Source of the DNA: Candidatus Aridivita willemsiae
GTDB lineage: Bacteria; Actinomycetota; CADDZG01; WHSQ01
Reading direction: 5' to 3'
Assembly: GCA_013695835.1 (NCBI GenBank)
Contig: JACCZU010000004.1
Location: 1-33,217 of the forward strand
Length of the DNA stretch: 33,217 nucleotides
Positions 1 through 7,051 of this stretch are shown here, piece by piece. A program made the position numbers and the translations under genes. Under the pieces are notes generated by a model. That model searched no databases. It was not told the origin of the DNA and saw only the letters and a program-made list of their open reading frames with translations. Numbering within the stretch: position 1 is the first letter of the stretch; each line of letters opens with the position of its first letter.

Positions 1-142
1 CCGGATCACCGGAATCGTGGATGCAACGGGTGATTGCCGCGACCCTCTGGGGTGGCACGGGCACCCGTTCGTCCGACTCACTGAAATGCCGTTAGCCGCC
101 AAGGACCTTATCTCTGGGACCAAAACGACCGATAGAACGGCC

Positions 143-559
143 ATGGGCCCAAGACGCCTTCATCGCTGCTCCGCTTTGACGACTGAGGATGGCGTCGTTC
201 TTGACTGGCTCCTCAAGCTGTTCGTGGTGGGGACCATCATCACGGTCATCCTGTTCGATGCCGCCGCCGTCGCCGTGAACTCGATCGCCTTGAGCGGAAC
301 GGCCGATGAGGCTGCCGCCCAGGTCTCTGGTGAGATCGCTCGTGGGTCCCTGATGTCGACCGACGCTCAAGCAGTTAAGGCTCTGGCCGTCGAGATCGCA
401 CGCAGCTCGGGTGCAAGGGTATCCAGGGCCAAGATCACCTTCAACGGCATCTTGCGCATCCGTCTCCGCCGGCGGGCAACTACCCTCGTGCTTGGCCGGA
501 TCGGGCCGCTCGAGCACCTGGCCGTCGCGACTGCAACCACACGCACCGGCACCACATAG
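143..559 (+). CDS. small membrane-anchored protein of unknown function
   Basis: I do not recognise this family. The frame is open from the left window edge. No start has a convincing ribosome binding site: ATG 143 gives 138 residues, TTG 176 gives a protein beginning just before the membrane segment, and ATG 17 is also possible. The product has one strong hydrophobic segment near residues 20-45, then a hydrophilic alpha/beta-looking tail of about 90 residues with many Ala, Arg and Thr and no cysteines. It resembles a single-pass anchored pilus-like or secretion-accessory protein only in outline. It lies 10 bases upstream of the kinase gene on the same strand, so the two are probably co-transcribed. 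In other actinobacteria murJ occupies the region just upstream of this sigma/anti-sigma pair; murJ itself is not in the window. Confidence 0.5.
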   Translation: MGPRRLHRCSALTTEDGVVLDWLLKLFVVGTIITVILFDAAAVAVNSIALSGTADEAAAQVSGEIARGSLMSTDAQAVKALAVEIARSSGARVSRAKITFNGILRIRLRRRATTLVLGRIGPLEHLAVATATTRTGTT

Positions 560-569
560 CATTTGCTGA

Positions 570-2123
570 ATGACCCCTGAAGCCGTCACCCTTGCCCGGC
601 GCTACACGCTTCAAGACCGGATTGCCGGGGGTGGCATGGGGGCAGTATGGCGAGCGAAGGACCTCGTCCTCGCTCGCACTGTGGCGGTCAAGATCCTCCA
701 CCGGAGCCTCTCGGACAATGAGCAATTCGTCGAGCGCTTCCGTCGCGAGGCCTTTGCTGCCGCGCGCTTGACTCATCCCAACATTGTCTCCATCTACGAC
801 ACCGGGCAGGAAGCCGCGTTCGACGACGACGTCGCCCGCCATTACATCGTCATGGAGTACTGCGGCGGGGGAACGGTGGCGACCACGCTCGAACGGGGCG
901 GCCCCCTCGAGGCGTCCGAGGCGTTTGGGATTGGATCCACGATTTGCAACGCGCTCGGCTATGCACACCGCATCGGGGTCGTGCACCGAGACATCAAGCC
1001 CGAAAACGTTCTGATCTCAGAAGATGGTGAGCTCAAGGTCGCGGATTTCGGGATCGCCAAGGCGGCCTTCGGTCTCGGTGACATCACCACCACAGGTGTG
1101 ATCCTCGGCACCGTCACGCACATCTCGCCGGAACAGGCTCAGGGCTTGGAGCCCGATGCTCGTTCGGACCTCTATGCACTCGGCGTGCTCCTCTATCAGC
1201 TGCTTGTCGGCCGCCCACCCTTCAAAGCCGAGAACGAGATCGCAACCGCCATGCAGCACGTCCGAACGAAACCTCCTCCCCTTCGCAGCTTCAAGGCGGG
1301 CATCCCCAAAGCCGCCGAAGCGGTAGTCCTAAAGGCGCTGGCCAAGGACCCAAACGAGCGCTACCAGACGGCCGAGGAGATGCGCTCCGCCCTCGCCGGC
1401 GCCACGTCGTCAGCGGCACCTCGAGCCGGCCGCCAGACCGCAGTCGTCGAAAGCCGTCATCTGGCACCCGCCACCTCGGGCCCCCCCGAAGCCACGTCGG
1501 AGGTTGACATCCGCCCTGGGGCGGACCCCCCACCCTCGACCGGCTCGCGTTCACTCATTGCCGTTGGGCTGCTGGTCTCGCTGGCCATTCTCGCCGCCGT
1601 GCTGATACCGACCCTCACAGACGATCCCTCGGGCGGCAACGACCCGGGCGGCGACGGAGGACGGGGCCGCGGGGCCGGACAAAACGGAGGGACGGCGCGC
1701 ATAGAGGTGGCCGAGGTCGCCGACTTCGACCCCCACGGCGACGTCGAGCATCCTGAGGAAACCCCTAACGTCGTCGATGAGAGCCTTGACACCGAATGGA
1801 CGACGGAAACCTACAGCTCGCCGTTGACCGCCCTGAAGCCCGGAGTCGGACTTGTCTTCGATCTCGGCGGCCCCCAGACCGTCGAGCGTGTCGAGGTGGC
1901 CAGCAGCGCGCCCGGCTACACTTTCGAGCTCAAGCAAAGCAATGTCGTTGCGAGCGACGAGACCGGTTTCGCCACCGTCGAAACGACCTCGGACGCGCCG
2001 GCAGAAACGCTCGTCAGCTTTGAGCCGGTGGAGGCAAGGTACTGGCTCCTGTGGATCACGCAACTGCCCGGTGGGACCGGGGGCAGCGCCTCGATCTCCG
2101 AAGTCGAGTTCTTTGGGACCTGA
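570..2123 (+). CDS. membrane Ser/Thr protein kinase with discoidin-like extracellular domain
   Basis: A eukaryotic-like (Hanks-type) kinase of 517 residues. The cytoplasmic kinase domain spans about residues 12-275. It has a glycine-rich loop (GGGMG, 20-24), the ATP-binding Lys41 in VAVK, the catalytic HRD motif with Asp141 and Lys143, the DFG motif at 159-161 and an SPEQ motif in the APE position, so it should be catalytically active. A Pro/Ser-rich linker leads to one transmembrane segment at about 328-348. A Gly/Asp-rich spacer follows, then a roughly 140-residue extracellular beta-rich domain resembling F5/8 type C (discoidin) modules, which often bind sugars or cell-wall ligands. The place next to the sigM-like gene matches the mycobacterial MurJ (MviN) pseudokinase region, but here the kinase is separate and intact. 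It probably senses the envelope and phosphorylates neighbours such as CwlM or the sigma system; that role is inferred. No strong Shine-Dalgarno precedes ATG 570. Confidence 0.9.
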   Translation: MTPEAVTLARRYTLQDRIAGGGMGAVWRAKDLVLARTVAVKILHRSLSDNEQFVERFRREAFAAARLTHPNIVSIYDTGQEAAFDDDVARHYIVMEYCGGGTVATTLERGGPLEASEAFGIGSTICNALGYAHRIGVVHRDIKPENVLISEDGELKVADFGIAKAAFGLGDITTTGVILGTVTHISPEQAQGLEPDARSDLYALGVLLYQLLVGRPPFKAENEIATAMQHVRTKPPPLRSFKAGIPKAAEAVVLKALAKDPNERYQTAEEMRSALAGATSSAAPRAGRQTAVVESRHLAPATSGPPEATSEVDIRPGADPPPSTGSRSLIAVGLLVSLAILAAVLIPTLTDDPSGGNDPGGDGGRGRGAGQNGGTARIEVAEVADFDPHGDVEHPEETPNVVDESLDTEWTTETYSSPLTALKPGVGLVFDLGGPQTVERVEVASSAPGYTFELKQSNVVASDETGFATVETTSDAPAETLVSFEPVEARYWLLWITQLPGGTGGSASISEVEFFGT

Positions 2124-2240
2124 GGGAACATCCCTTCCTCCTCGGGCCCTGCCTCTTCCTCCGGTGCTCCCTCGCCGGGCGGCCCCACGGACGGGGAGCT
2201 CGTTCGGAGATTTCTTGGCGGGGATGACGACGCCTTCTCC
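2124..2240 (+). other. in-frame start-less segment between kinase stop and sigma factor
   Basis: After the kinase TGA at 2121-2123 the same reading frame continues for 39 codons without a stop and without any ATG, GTG, TTG or CTG until GTG 2241. The last 16 or so codons (from about 2190) read DGELVRRFLGGDDDAF, which matches the conserved beginning of ECF sigma region 2.1. The segment is therefore probably translated. It could be reached by stop-codon readthrough of the kinase, by a rare start such as ATC 2130 or ACG 2187, or the apparent gap could reflect a sequence error. Confidence 0.6.
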
Positions 2241-2765
2241 GTGCTTGTGCGCCGCCATGAAGACCGGATCTTCGGGCTCGCCCTGAAGATGACGGGCAAT
2301 AGATCAGATGCCCTCGATGCAACCCAAGACACCTTCGTGACCGCATGTCGACGCGCCGGGTCGTGGCGCGGGGACGCCGCCTTCGGCACGTGGTTGTACA
2401 GGATCGGAGTTAACGCTTGTCACGACCTGCTCCGTAAACGCAGTGGTCGGGAGCTGCTCGAACCCGACGGAGGCACTGAGGGGGGCGACTCCTGGCTCGA
2501 GTCCCGGGGGCGGCCCGATGCGGGTCACGACGTCCAGGCATCGGTCACACTTCGCCTCGACCTCGCCCACGCGCTGAAGGACCTCCCTGAGTCCCAGAGG
2601 GAGGCGGTCGTCATGCACGATCTCGGAGGCGTGCCCTACGGGGAGATAGCAAGCCTCACGGGGGTAAGCATCGGAACGGTCAAGTCCCGCATCAGCAGGG
2701 GCCGTAGAGCTCTGGCCACCCTGTTGGAACAACCAGGCTCCCCACAGGCGTCGAAGGAGGAATGA
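2241..2765 (+). CDS. sigM: ECF-type RNA polymerase sigma factor, SigM-like
   Basis: An extracytoplasmic-function sigma-70 family protein. From GTG 2241 it has 174 residues. Region 2 covers about residues 1-65, with the DALDATQDTF core-binding helix followed by the FGTWLYRIGVNACHD promoter-melting segment. Region 4 covers about 100-155, with LPESQREAVV followed by a helix-turn-helix ending GTVKSRISRGR. The canonical start is doubtful because conserved region 2.1 sequence lies upstream in frame (see 2124-2240), and GTG 2241 has no well-spaced ribosome binding site. The stop codon overlaps the anti-sigma start in an ATGA, the usual arrangement for a sigma/anti-sigma pair. Position upstream of trxB and cwlM matches mycobacterial sigM, which I use for the symbol; orthology rests on synteny plus family similarity. 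The stop-to-GTG distance from the kinase gene is 117 bases. Confidence 0.85.
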   Translation: MLVRRHEDRIFGLALKMTGNRSDALDATQDTFVTACRRAGSWRGDAAFGTWLYRIGVNACHDLLRKRSGRELLEPDGGTEGGDSWLESRGRPDAGHDVQASVTLRLDLAHALKDLPESQREAVVMHDLGGVPYGEIASLTGVSIGTVKSRISRGRRALATLLEQPGSPQASKEE

Positions 2766-3829
2766 CCACGTCTCCCGAGCTCTCCCACGAGCGCTGTTCT
2801 GAGCTCCTTGGTTCGTATGTAGCGGGCGAGCTCACAGCGAACGCCGCCGGGGCCGTAGAGGACCACCTCGACGGCTGTGTGGCCTGCTCAGAGGAGCGGG
2901 CCGGCCTCGTCCTGCTCGTCGCCGATCGGGAAGCCGCAGGTCTTAGCTCGGCCGAGCGTCAACGCCTCCACGTCGCGCTCGATCCGGCGGCGCTCAGAGT
3001 AGATGCCGTTCGCGTCCCGGAGGAAGACGTGGCCAGGCGCCGGCGCGCCGGGGCCGAAGGGCGCCAGCGGAGCCGGCGGCAGCCGGCCACTCGGGGTGTC
3101 TGGGCCCGCGTGGCTCCTGCGCTCGGCGCCGCTGCGGTGCTCGCCCTCGTCCTTGGCGGAGGAGCGCTGCTATTCACGACCGAGGGCGGGATCGGGGGGC
3201 AGGGCGCGACGGCGGAAAGTGGGGCTGAGACGGGCGGCGGAGGGACGGTCGAGAGTCCCGATGGGACGGGCGGAGGAGGGACGGGCGGATCTGCCCCATC
3301 CGGCGGCGGGAAAGAAGCCCCCACCGACGGCGAAACGCAGGACAAAGGCTCACGGGCGGCCACGTTCGGCAGTCTGGCGGTGGGCCCGGCCCCCAGGTTT
3401 GCCGCGGCAGAGCGGTCGCTCGACGAGGGCTCCCTGGCGTCACTCGGACGCGAGCCCCCCTTCACCGCCTTCGCCCACTCATACCAGAGGCGTGCAGCCG
3501 GGAACCTGGGAGACCTTTTCCTCAAACGCCTGGCCATCGCGGCGGCCGGCAAACCGGCGGGCGGGGGCACCCCGGATTCGAGGTTCGCTCAGGTCCTGGC
3601 ATGCGGCCGCAACGCGCTGAGCCGCCGGCCAGGTGCGCTGCCTGCCTACGCGGCTTACGCGGTCTTCGACGGACGCTCCGTCCTTGTTATCGGCTTTGCC
3701 TACCCCCGGCCGGGCCACCGCCCGCTCGACCGCTTCATGGTGACGGCATGGGGTCGGAGCGGGACGCTCGGAGCTGCCCGGCAAAGCTGTCGCAGCCCGC
3801 TGGTTTCCGAGTCCGGCGCGATCCCGTGA
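2762..3829 (+). CDS. membrane-anchored zinc-type anti-sigma factor
   Basis: The partner of the upstream sigma factor, 355 residues, translationally coupled to it through an ATGA overlap. The N-terminal 50 residues form a ZAS-type anti-sigma domain with Cys12 and the His35-x3-Cys39-x2-Cys42 motif. A basic region precedes one transmembrane segment at about 118-140. The outer part has a long Gly/Thr/Ser-rich linker and then a C-terminal domain of about 130 residues containing two cysteines (in LACGRN and RQSCRS) that could form a disulfide outside the cell. The layout matches mycobacterial RsmA, the SigM antagonist, although the ectodomain is larger than I expect. Cys12 together with His35, Cys39 and Cys42 resembles the zinc and redox-switch set of RsrA. 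A thiol-sensing role is an inference, helped by the SigR-type promoter of trxB just downstream. Confidence 0.85.
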   Translation: MTTSPELSHERCSELLGSYVAGELTANAAGAVEDHLDGCVACSEERAGLVLLVADREAAGLSSAERQRLHVALDPAALRVDAVRVPEEDVARRRRAGAEGRQRSRRQPATRGVWARVAPALGAAAVLALVLGGGALLFTTEGGIGGQGATAESGAETGGGGTVESPDGTGGGGTGGSAPSGGGKEAPTDGETQDKGSRAATFGSLAVGPAPRFAAAERSLDEGSLASLGREPPFTAFAHSYQRRAAGNLGDLFLKRLAIAAAGKPAGGGTPDSRFAQVLACGRNALSRRPGALPAYAAYAVFDGRSVLVIGFAYPRPGHRPLDRFMVTAWGRSGTLGAARQSCRSPLVSESGAIP

Positions 3830-3861
3830 GGCTCCTCGGCGGGCCGCTCCGGTGACGGGCT

Positions 3862-3888
3862 GGGAATCCGGTCCCTCAAACTAGGGTT
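3862..3888 (+). promoter_or_regulatory. SigR/SigH-type promoter of trxB
   Basis: GGGAAT at 3862-3867, exactly 18 bases, then GTT at 3886-3888. This is the published Streptomyces SigR consensus (GGGAAT-N18-GTT), also close to the mycobacterial SigH one. Transcription would start around 3895-3898, giving a leaderless or nearly leaderless trxB mRNA beginning at ATG 3898. That agrees with the lack of a Shine-Dalgarno there. Confidence 0.75.
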
Positions 3889-3897
3889 CTCTTGACT

Positions 3898-4851
3898 ATG
3901 AACGAACACGACGACGACAGGCGGCGCCTCGCGGTCATCGGCTCCGGCCCCGCCGGGCTCACCGCAGCCGTCTACGCGGCCCGCGCCAGCCTCAACCCTC
4001 TGCTGATCGAAGGCATCGACGCCGGCGGGCAGCTCATGCTGACCACCGAGGTCGAAAACTACCCCGGCTTCATCGACGGCATCCTGGGACCAGAGCTCAT
4101 GGAGCGCATGCGAAAGCAGGCTGCTCGCTTCGGGACCGAGTTCATGAGCGGCAACATCACGGCGGTGGACCTGGCACGGAGGCCCTTTCCCATCACGGTT
4201 GGGGCCCGGACCATCCTCGCCGACTCAGTGATCATCTCCACCGGAGCCAAGGCTCAGATGCTCGAGGTGCCTGGCGAGCGAGAGCTCCTCGGCCACGGTG
4301 TGTCTACGTGTGCCACGTGCGACGGCTTCTTTTTCAGAGACCGCGAGATCGTGGTGGTGGGCGGCGGCGACTCGGCAATGGAAGAGGCCATCTTTCTAAC
4401 CAAGTTCGGCTCGAAGGTGACCGTGGTCCATCGCAGGGATCGCCTGAGGGCGTCCAAGATCATGCAGGAGCGAGCCTTCGCCAACCCCAAGCTCGATTTC
4501 CTCTGGAACCACAAGGTCGTCGAAGTGCTCGGCGACGGCTCCGTGTCCGGGCTCAAGCTCGAAGACACCCAGACGGGCGAGCCACGCGAGATCTCTGCTG
4601 ATGGTCTATTCGTCACCATCGGCCACTTCCCAAACACCGCCCTGTTCGAGGGTCAGCTCGAGATGATCGGCGGGTACATCGCCACCAAGCCGGGCACAAG
4701 CGAAACCTCGGTCCCTGGCGTATTCGCTGCGGGAGACGTCGTCGATTTCCGCTACCGGCAGGCAATCACAGCAGCGGGGATGGGCTGCATGGCAGCGATC
4801 GACGCCGAGCGGAGCCTCGAAGAGCACCCCGTCACCGAGACCGCCTCGTAG
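3898..4851 (+). CDS. trxB: thioredoxin reductase (NADPH)
   Basis: A flavoprotein that passes electrons from NADPH through FAD and a redox-active disulfide to thioredoxin in the cytoplasm. The 317-residue product has the N-terminal FAD-binding GSGPAG motif, a GGQL motif, the catalytic CATC pair (Cys138 and Cys141), the NADPH-binding GGGDSAMEEA segment and the C-terminal AAGDVVD FAD motif, all in the usual order for the low-molecular-weight enzyme. ATG 3898 is preferred over TTG 3892 because of the promoter just upstream. The gene follows the anti-sigma gene after 68 bases. A trxA gene usually comes next in actinobacteria; none is present here, so thioredoxin must be encoded elsewhere. The SigR-type promoter implies induction by disulfide stress. 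Confidence 0.96.
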   Translation: MNEHDDDRRRLAVIGSGPAGLTAAVYAARASLNPLLIEGIDAGGQLMLTTEVENYPGFIDGILGPELMERMRKQAARFGTEFMSGNITAVDLARRPFPITVGARTILADSVIISTGAKAQMLEVPGERELLGHGVSTCATCDGFFFRDREIVVVGGGDSAMEEAIFLTKFGSKVTVVHRRDRLRASKIMQERAFANPKLDFLWNHKVVEVLGDGSVSGLKLEDTQTGEPREISADGLFVTIGHFPNTALFEGQLEMIGGYIATKPGTSETSVPGVFAAGDVVDFRYRQAITAAGMGCMAAIDAERSLEEHPVTETAS

Positions 4852-5000
4852 CCTCGCCCGCATCCGTACTCGGAGTGCCCGCATCGAAACTGAGGCCTCG
4901 GGGTAAGCGTCTAACCTCCCAGTACTAGCCCTGCTGTCCACTAGGTGGGCGGCGCACGGAGGTCGGCCGGTCCTCTGCGGCCCCGCCGGCCACGACCCTT

Positions 5001-5006
5001 GGGAGG
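5001..5006 (+). promoter_or_regulatory. ribosome binding site that selects a CTG start for cwlM
   Basis: GGGAGG lies eight bases before CTG 5015. The frame is closed by TAA at 4904-4906, and no ATG, GTG or TTG occurs in frame before GTG 5135, which is inside the first peptidoglycan-binding domain. Confidence 0.65.
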
Positions 5007-5014
5007 CAAGACCC

Positions 5015-6061
5015 CTGCTAATCCGCAAAGGCGACCGCTCCAAAGAGACCGAAGACATCCAGGCCCGCCTGAGGGGACTTGGTAGCGACATCGACGACGA
5101 ACCAGGCTATTACGGCGACGCCACCGCCACGGCGGTGAGCGCCTTTCAGCAGGAACGCGGGATCCTCGTCGACGGCATCGTTGGGTCCCACACCTGGGGT
5201 GAGCTTGTCGAGGCGTCGCGCCGGCTCGGCGACTTCATCCTCTACCTCAAGCAGCCCCTGATGCGCGGGGACGACGTCCTCAAGCTCCAGAAGCGCCTGA
5301 ACGCCCTCGGCTTCAACGCCGGCCGCTCCGACGGAATCTTCGGGCCAGACACCGACCGTGCCGTGAGGGCCTTCCAAAAGGAATACGGAGTCGCTGAGGA
5401 CGGCATGTTCGGGTCGGCCAGCCACGCTGCATTGGTCGGGCTCCGAGTCGACCGGCCGGGGACTCCCGCGGTCCTGCGCGAGGAGCTACGCCGCTCGGAG
5501 CGGGGCGACGTCGACCTCAAGGAAGCCCTCGTCGTCCTCGATCCAGGTCATGGCGGCGGCGACCCCGGCATCTGTGGCCCGGCAGGCATTACCGAGGCCG
5601 AGCTCTGCTGGGAGCTCGCCGTTCGGGTCGCCGAGCGCCTCGCAGGCGGGGGGGCTCGGGTTCGCTTCACCCGCACGGAGGCCGAAAACCCCCTCGCCGG
5701 GGAGCGCGCCCGCCGCGCCAACCGGATCGGAGGAGACCTGTTCTTGTCGTTTCACCTCAACGCGCACGAGGAGCAGACCGCAGAAGGCGCCTCGACCTAC
5801 TATTTTCACAGCTCGTATCCGGCGGAGCGGCTCGCCGACGAGCTTCTAACCGAGCTGATCGACCTCGGCATCAACAACTGCAGGGCGCACGGGCGCTCCT
5901 ATACGGTGCTCAAGGAGACCCGCATGCCTGCCGTGCTGATCGAGCCGGCGTTCATCACGAATCCCGACGAGGCCAAGCGACTCCAGGATCCCGAGTTCAT
6001 GAAAACGCTTGCCGACGCCGTCTCCACGGGCCTCCGCCGCTACTACAGGCACCAGCCCTAA
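5015..6061 (+). CDS. cwlM: CwlM-type N-acetylmuramoyl-L-alanine amidase-fold protein
   Basis: A 348-residue protein, counted from CTG 5015, without a signal peptide or membrane segment. It has two PG_binding_1 repeats (about residues 1-65 and 78-140; both include the typical G.L..DGI(V/F)G loop) and a C-terminal Amidase_3 domain (about 170-345). The Amidase_3 zinc ligands appear intact: His179 in DPGHGG, Glu194, His247 in SFHLNA and Glu310 in LIEPAF. In mycobacteria CwlM is a cytoplasmic regulator of peptidoglycan precursor synthesis (MurA) phosphorylated by PknB, and I recall its zinc-site residues as degenerate, so this copy may keep real hydrolase activity. Choosing GTG 5135 instead would cut off half of the first repeat. 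The stop faces the parB stop across six bases, with no room for a terminator hairpin. Confidence 0.88.
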   Translation: MLIRKGDRSKETEDIQARLRGLGSDIDDEPGYYGDATATAVSAFQQERGILVDGIVGSHTWGELVEASRRLGDFILYLKQPLMRGDDVLKLQKRLNALGFNAGRSDGIFGPDTDRAVRAFQKEYGVAEDGMFGSASHAALVGLRVDRPGTPAVLREELRRSERGDVDLKEALVVLDPGHGGGDPGICGPAGITEAELCWELAVRVAERLAGGGARVRFTRTEAENPLAGERARRANRIGGDLFLSFHLNAHEEQTAEGASTYYFHSSYPAERLADELLTELIDLGINNCRAHGRSYTVLKETRMPAVLIEPAFITNPDEAKRLQDPEFMKTLADAVSTGLRRYYRHQP

Positions 6062-6067
6062 GTGCTC

Positions 6068-7051
6068 CTAGTCGAGCCGTATCACCCCGCGTGAGCCGTC
6101 TGCATCCTCACCAGCGATCGCTTGGGTAAGGCGGTCGAGCTCCTGAAGCGAAATGAAATCGACAACGATCTTGCCCTTGCGCTTGCCCATCTCCACACGG
6201 ACGCGTGTCTGTAGCCTGTGCGCAAGACGCCTCTGCGCCTCCATCACCTCGGCGGCATGGCCCCCGGTCCGCGGGGCGCCCGGCTGCTCTCCGCCCCCGC
6301 CAAGCCGGGCCCCCGGCGCGCCGGCCATCGATTGGTAACGGCGGACGAGGTCCTCGGTGTCACGCACCGAGAGCTCTTCCTGGGCTGCGCGTCTGGCCAT
6401 GCGCTCGAGAAACGGGTTTCCGTCGAGCCCAAGGAGCGCCTTGCCGTGGCCCGCGCTTAGCCGGCCACCGCTGATCAGCTCCTGAACGGGCATCGGAAGA
6501 TCGAGCAGGCGCAGCGAGTTGGTGATCGTGACTCGATTGCGCCCAATCCGGGATGCAAGCGCCTCTTGTGTGAGCCCGCCCTCGTCGATGAGCTGTCTGT
6601 AGGCGGCGGCCTCCTCGAGCGGGTTGAGGTCGGCCCTGTGGATGTTCTCAACCAGGGCCCTCTCGAGAGAGCCCCGGTCATCGGTCTCCACAACCACCAC
6701 AGGGACTTCGGACAGTCCAGCCTCACCTGCGGCCCGCAGTCTCCGCTCCCCGGCAACGAGCTCATAGCCGGCCGCGCCTGAGCCCCCGAGCGAACGGACC
6801 ACAAGAGGCTGAAGGATCCCGAGCGCCTTGATCGAGGCAGCAAGCTCGGCAAGGCCGGCGGCGTCAAAGGAACGGCGAGGTTGATTCGGATTGGCCCTGA
6901 TCTGCTCCAACCGAACGCGCAGCAACCCATCGCCGGAGCGTTCCTGCGGCGACTCGGGCAGGAGCGCGTCGAGCCCCCTGCCGAGCCCGGGCCGGCGGCG
7001 CGGTGCCGCTGCGCTGCGAAGAGAAGCATCCCGCGGCCGTGGCCCCGTCAC
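6068..7051 (-). CDS. parB: chromosome partitioning protein ParB
   Basis: A CTP-dependent DNA clamp that loads at parS and organises the origin for segregation with ParA. The 327-residue product has a basic GLGRGLDALLP N-terminus (the ParA-stimulating peptide), the ParB/Srx nuclease-like domain with the CTP-binding GERRLRA motif at about 101-107, the ENIHR motif at 135-139, a helix-turn-helix region (about 155-215) for parS binding and a C-terminal dimerisation domain. The linker before the last domain is Gly-rich. It begins at GTG 7051, overlapping the parA stop in GTGA, and is the last gene of the rpmH-to-parB operon. I did not see a canonical parS sequence anywhere in the window. Confidence 0.96.
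   Translation of the reverse strand: MTGPRPRDASLRSAAAPRRRPGLGRGLDALLPESPQERSGDGLLRVRLEQIRANPNQPRRSFDAAGLAELAASIKALGILQPLVVRSLGGSGAAGYELVAGERRLRAAGEAGLSEVPVVVVETDDRGSLERALVENIHRADLNPLEEAAAYRQLIDEGGLTQEALASRIGRNRVTITNSLRLLDLPMPVQELISGGRLSAGHGKALLGLDGNPFLERMARRAAQEELSVRDTEDLVRRYQSMAGAPGARLGGGGEQPGAPRTGGHAAEVMEAQRRLAHRLQTRVRVEMGKRKGKIVVDFISLQELDRLTQAIAGEDADGSRGVIRLD

Noticed and set aside
2224-2226. ATG at 2224 as the sigma factor start
   Set aside because: It is out of frame with the sigma factor and would give an unrelated short peptide.
4852-5014. Looked for trxA between trxB and cwlM
   Set aside because: The 163-base gap is too short and has no CGPC-type active-site sequence in any frame.
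5749-5770. GTTTCAC within cwlM as a half parS
   Set aside because: The second half is not palindromic, and it lies in coding sequence; most parS positions are mismatched.
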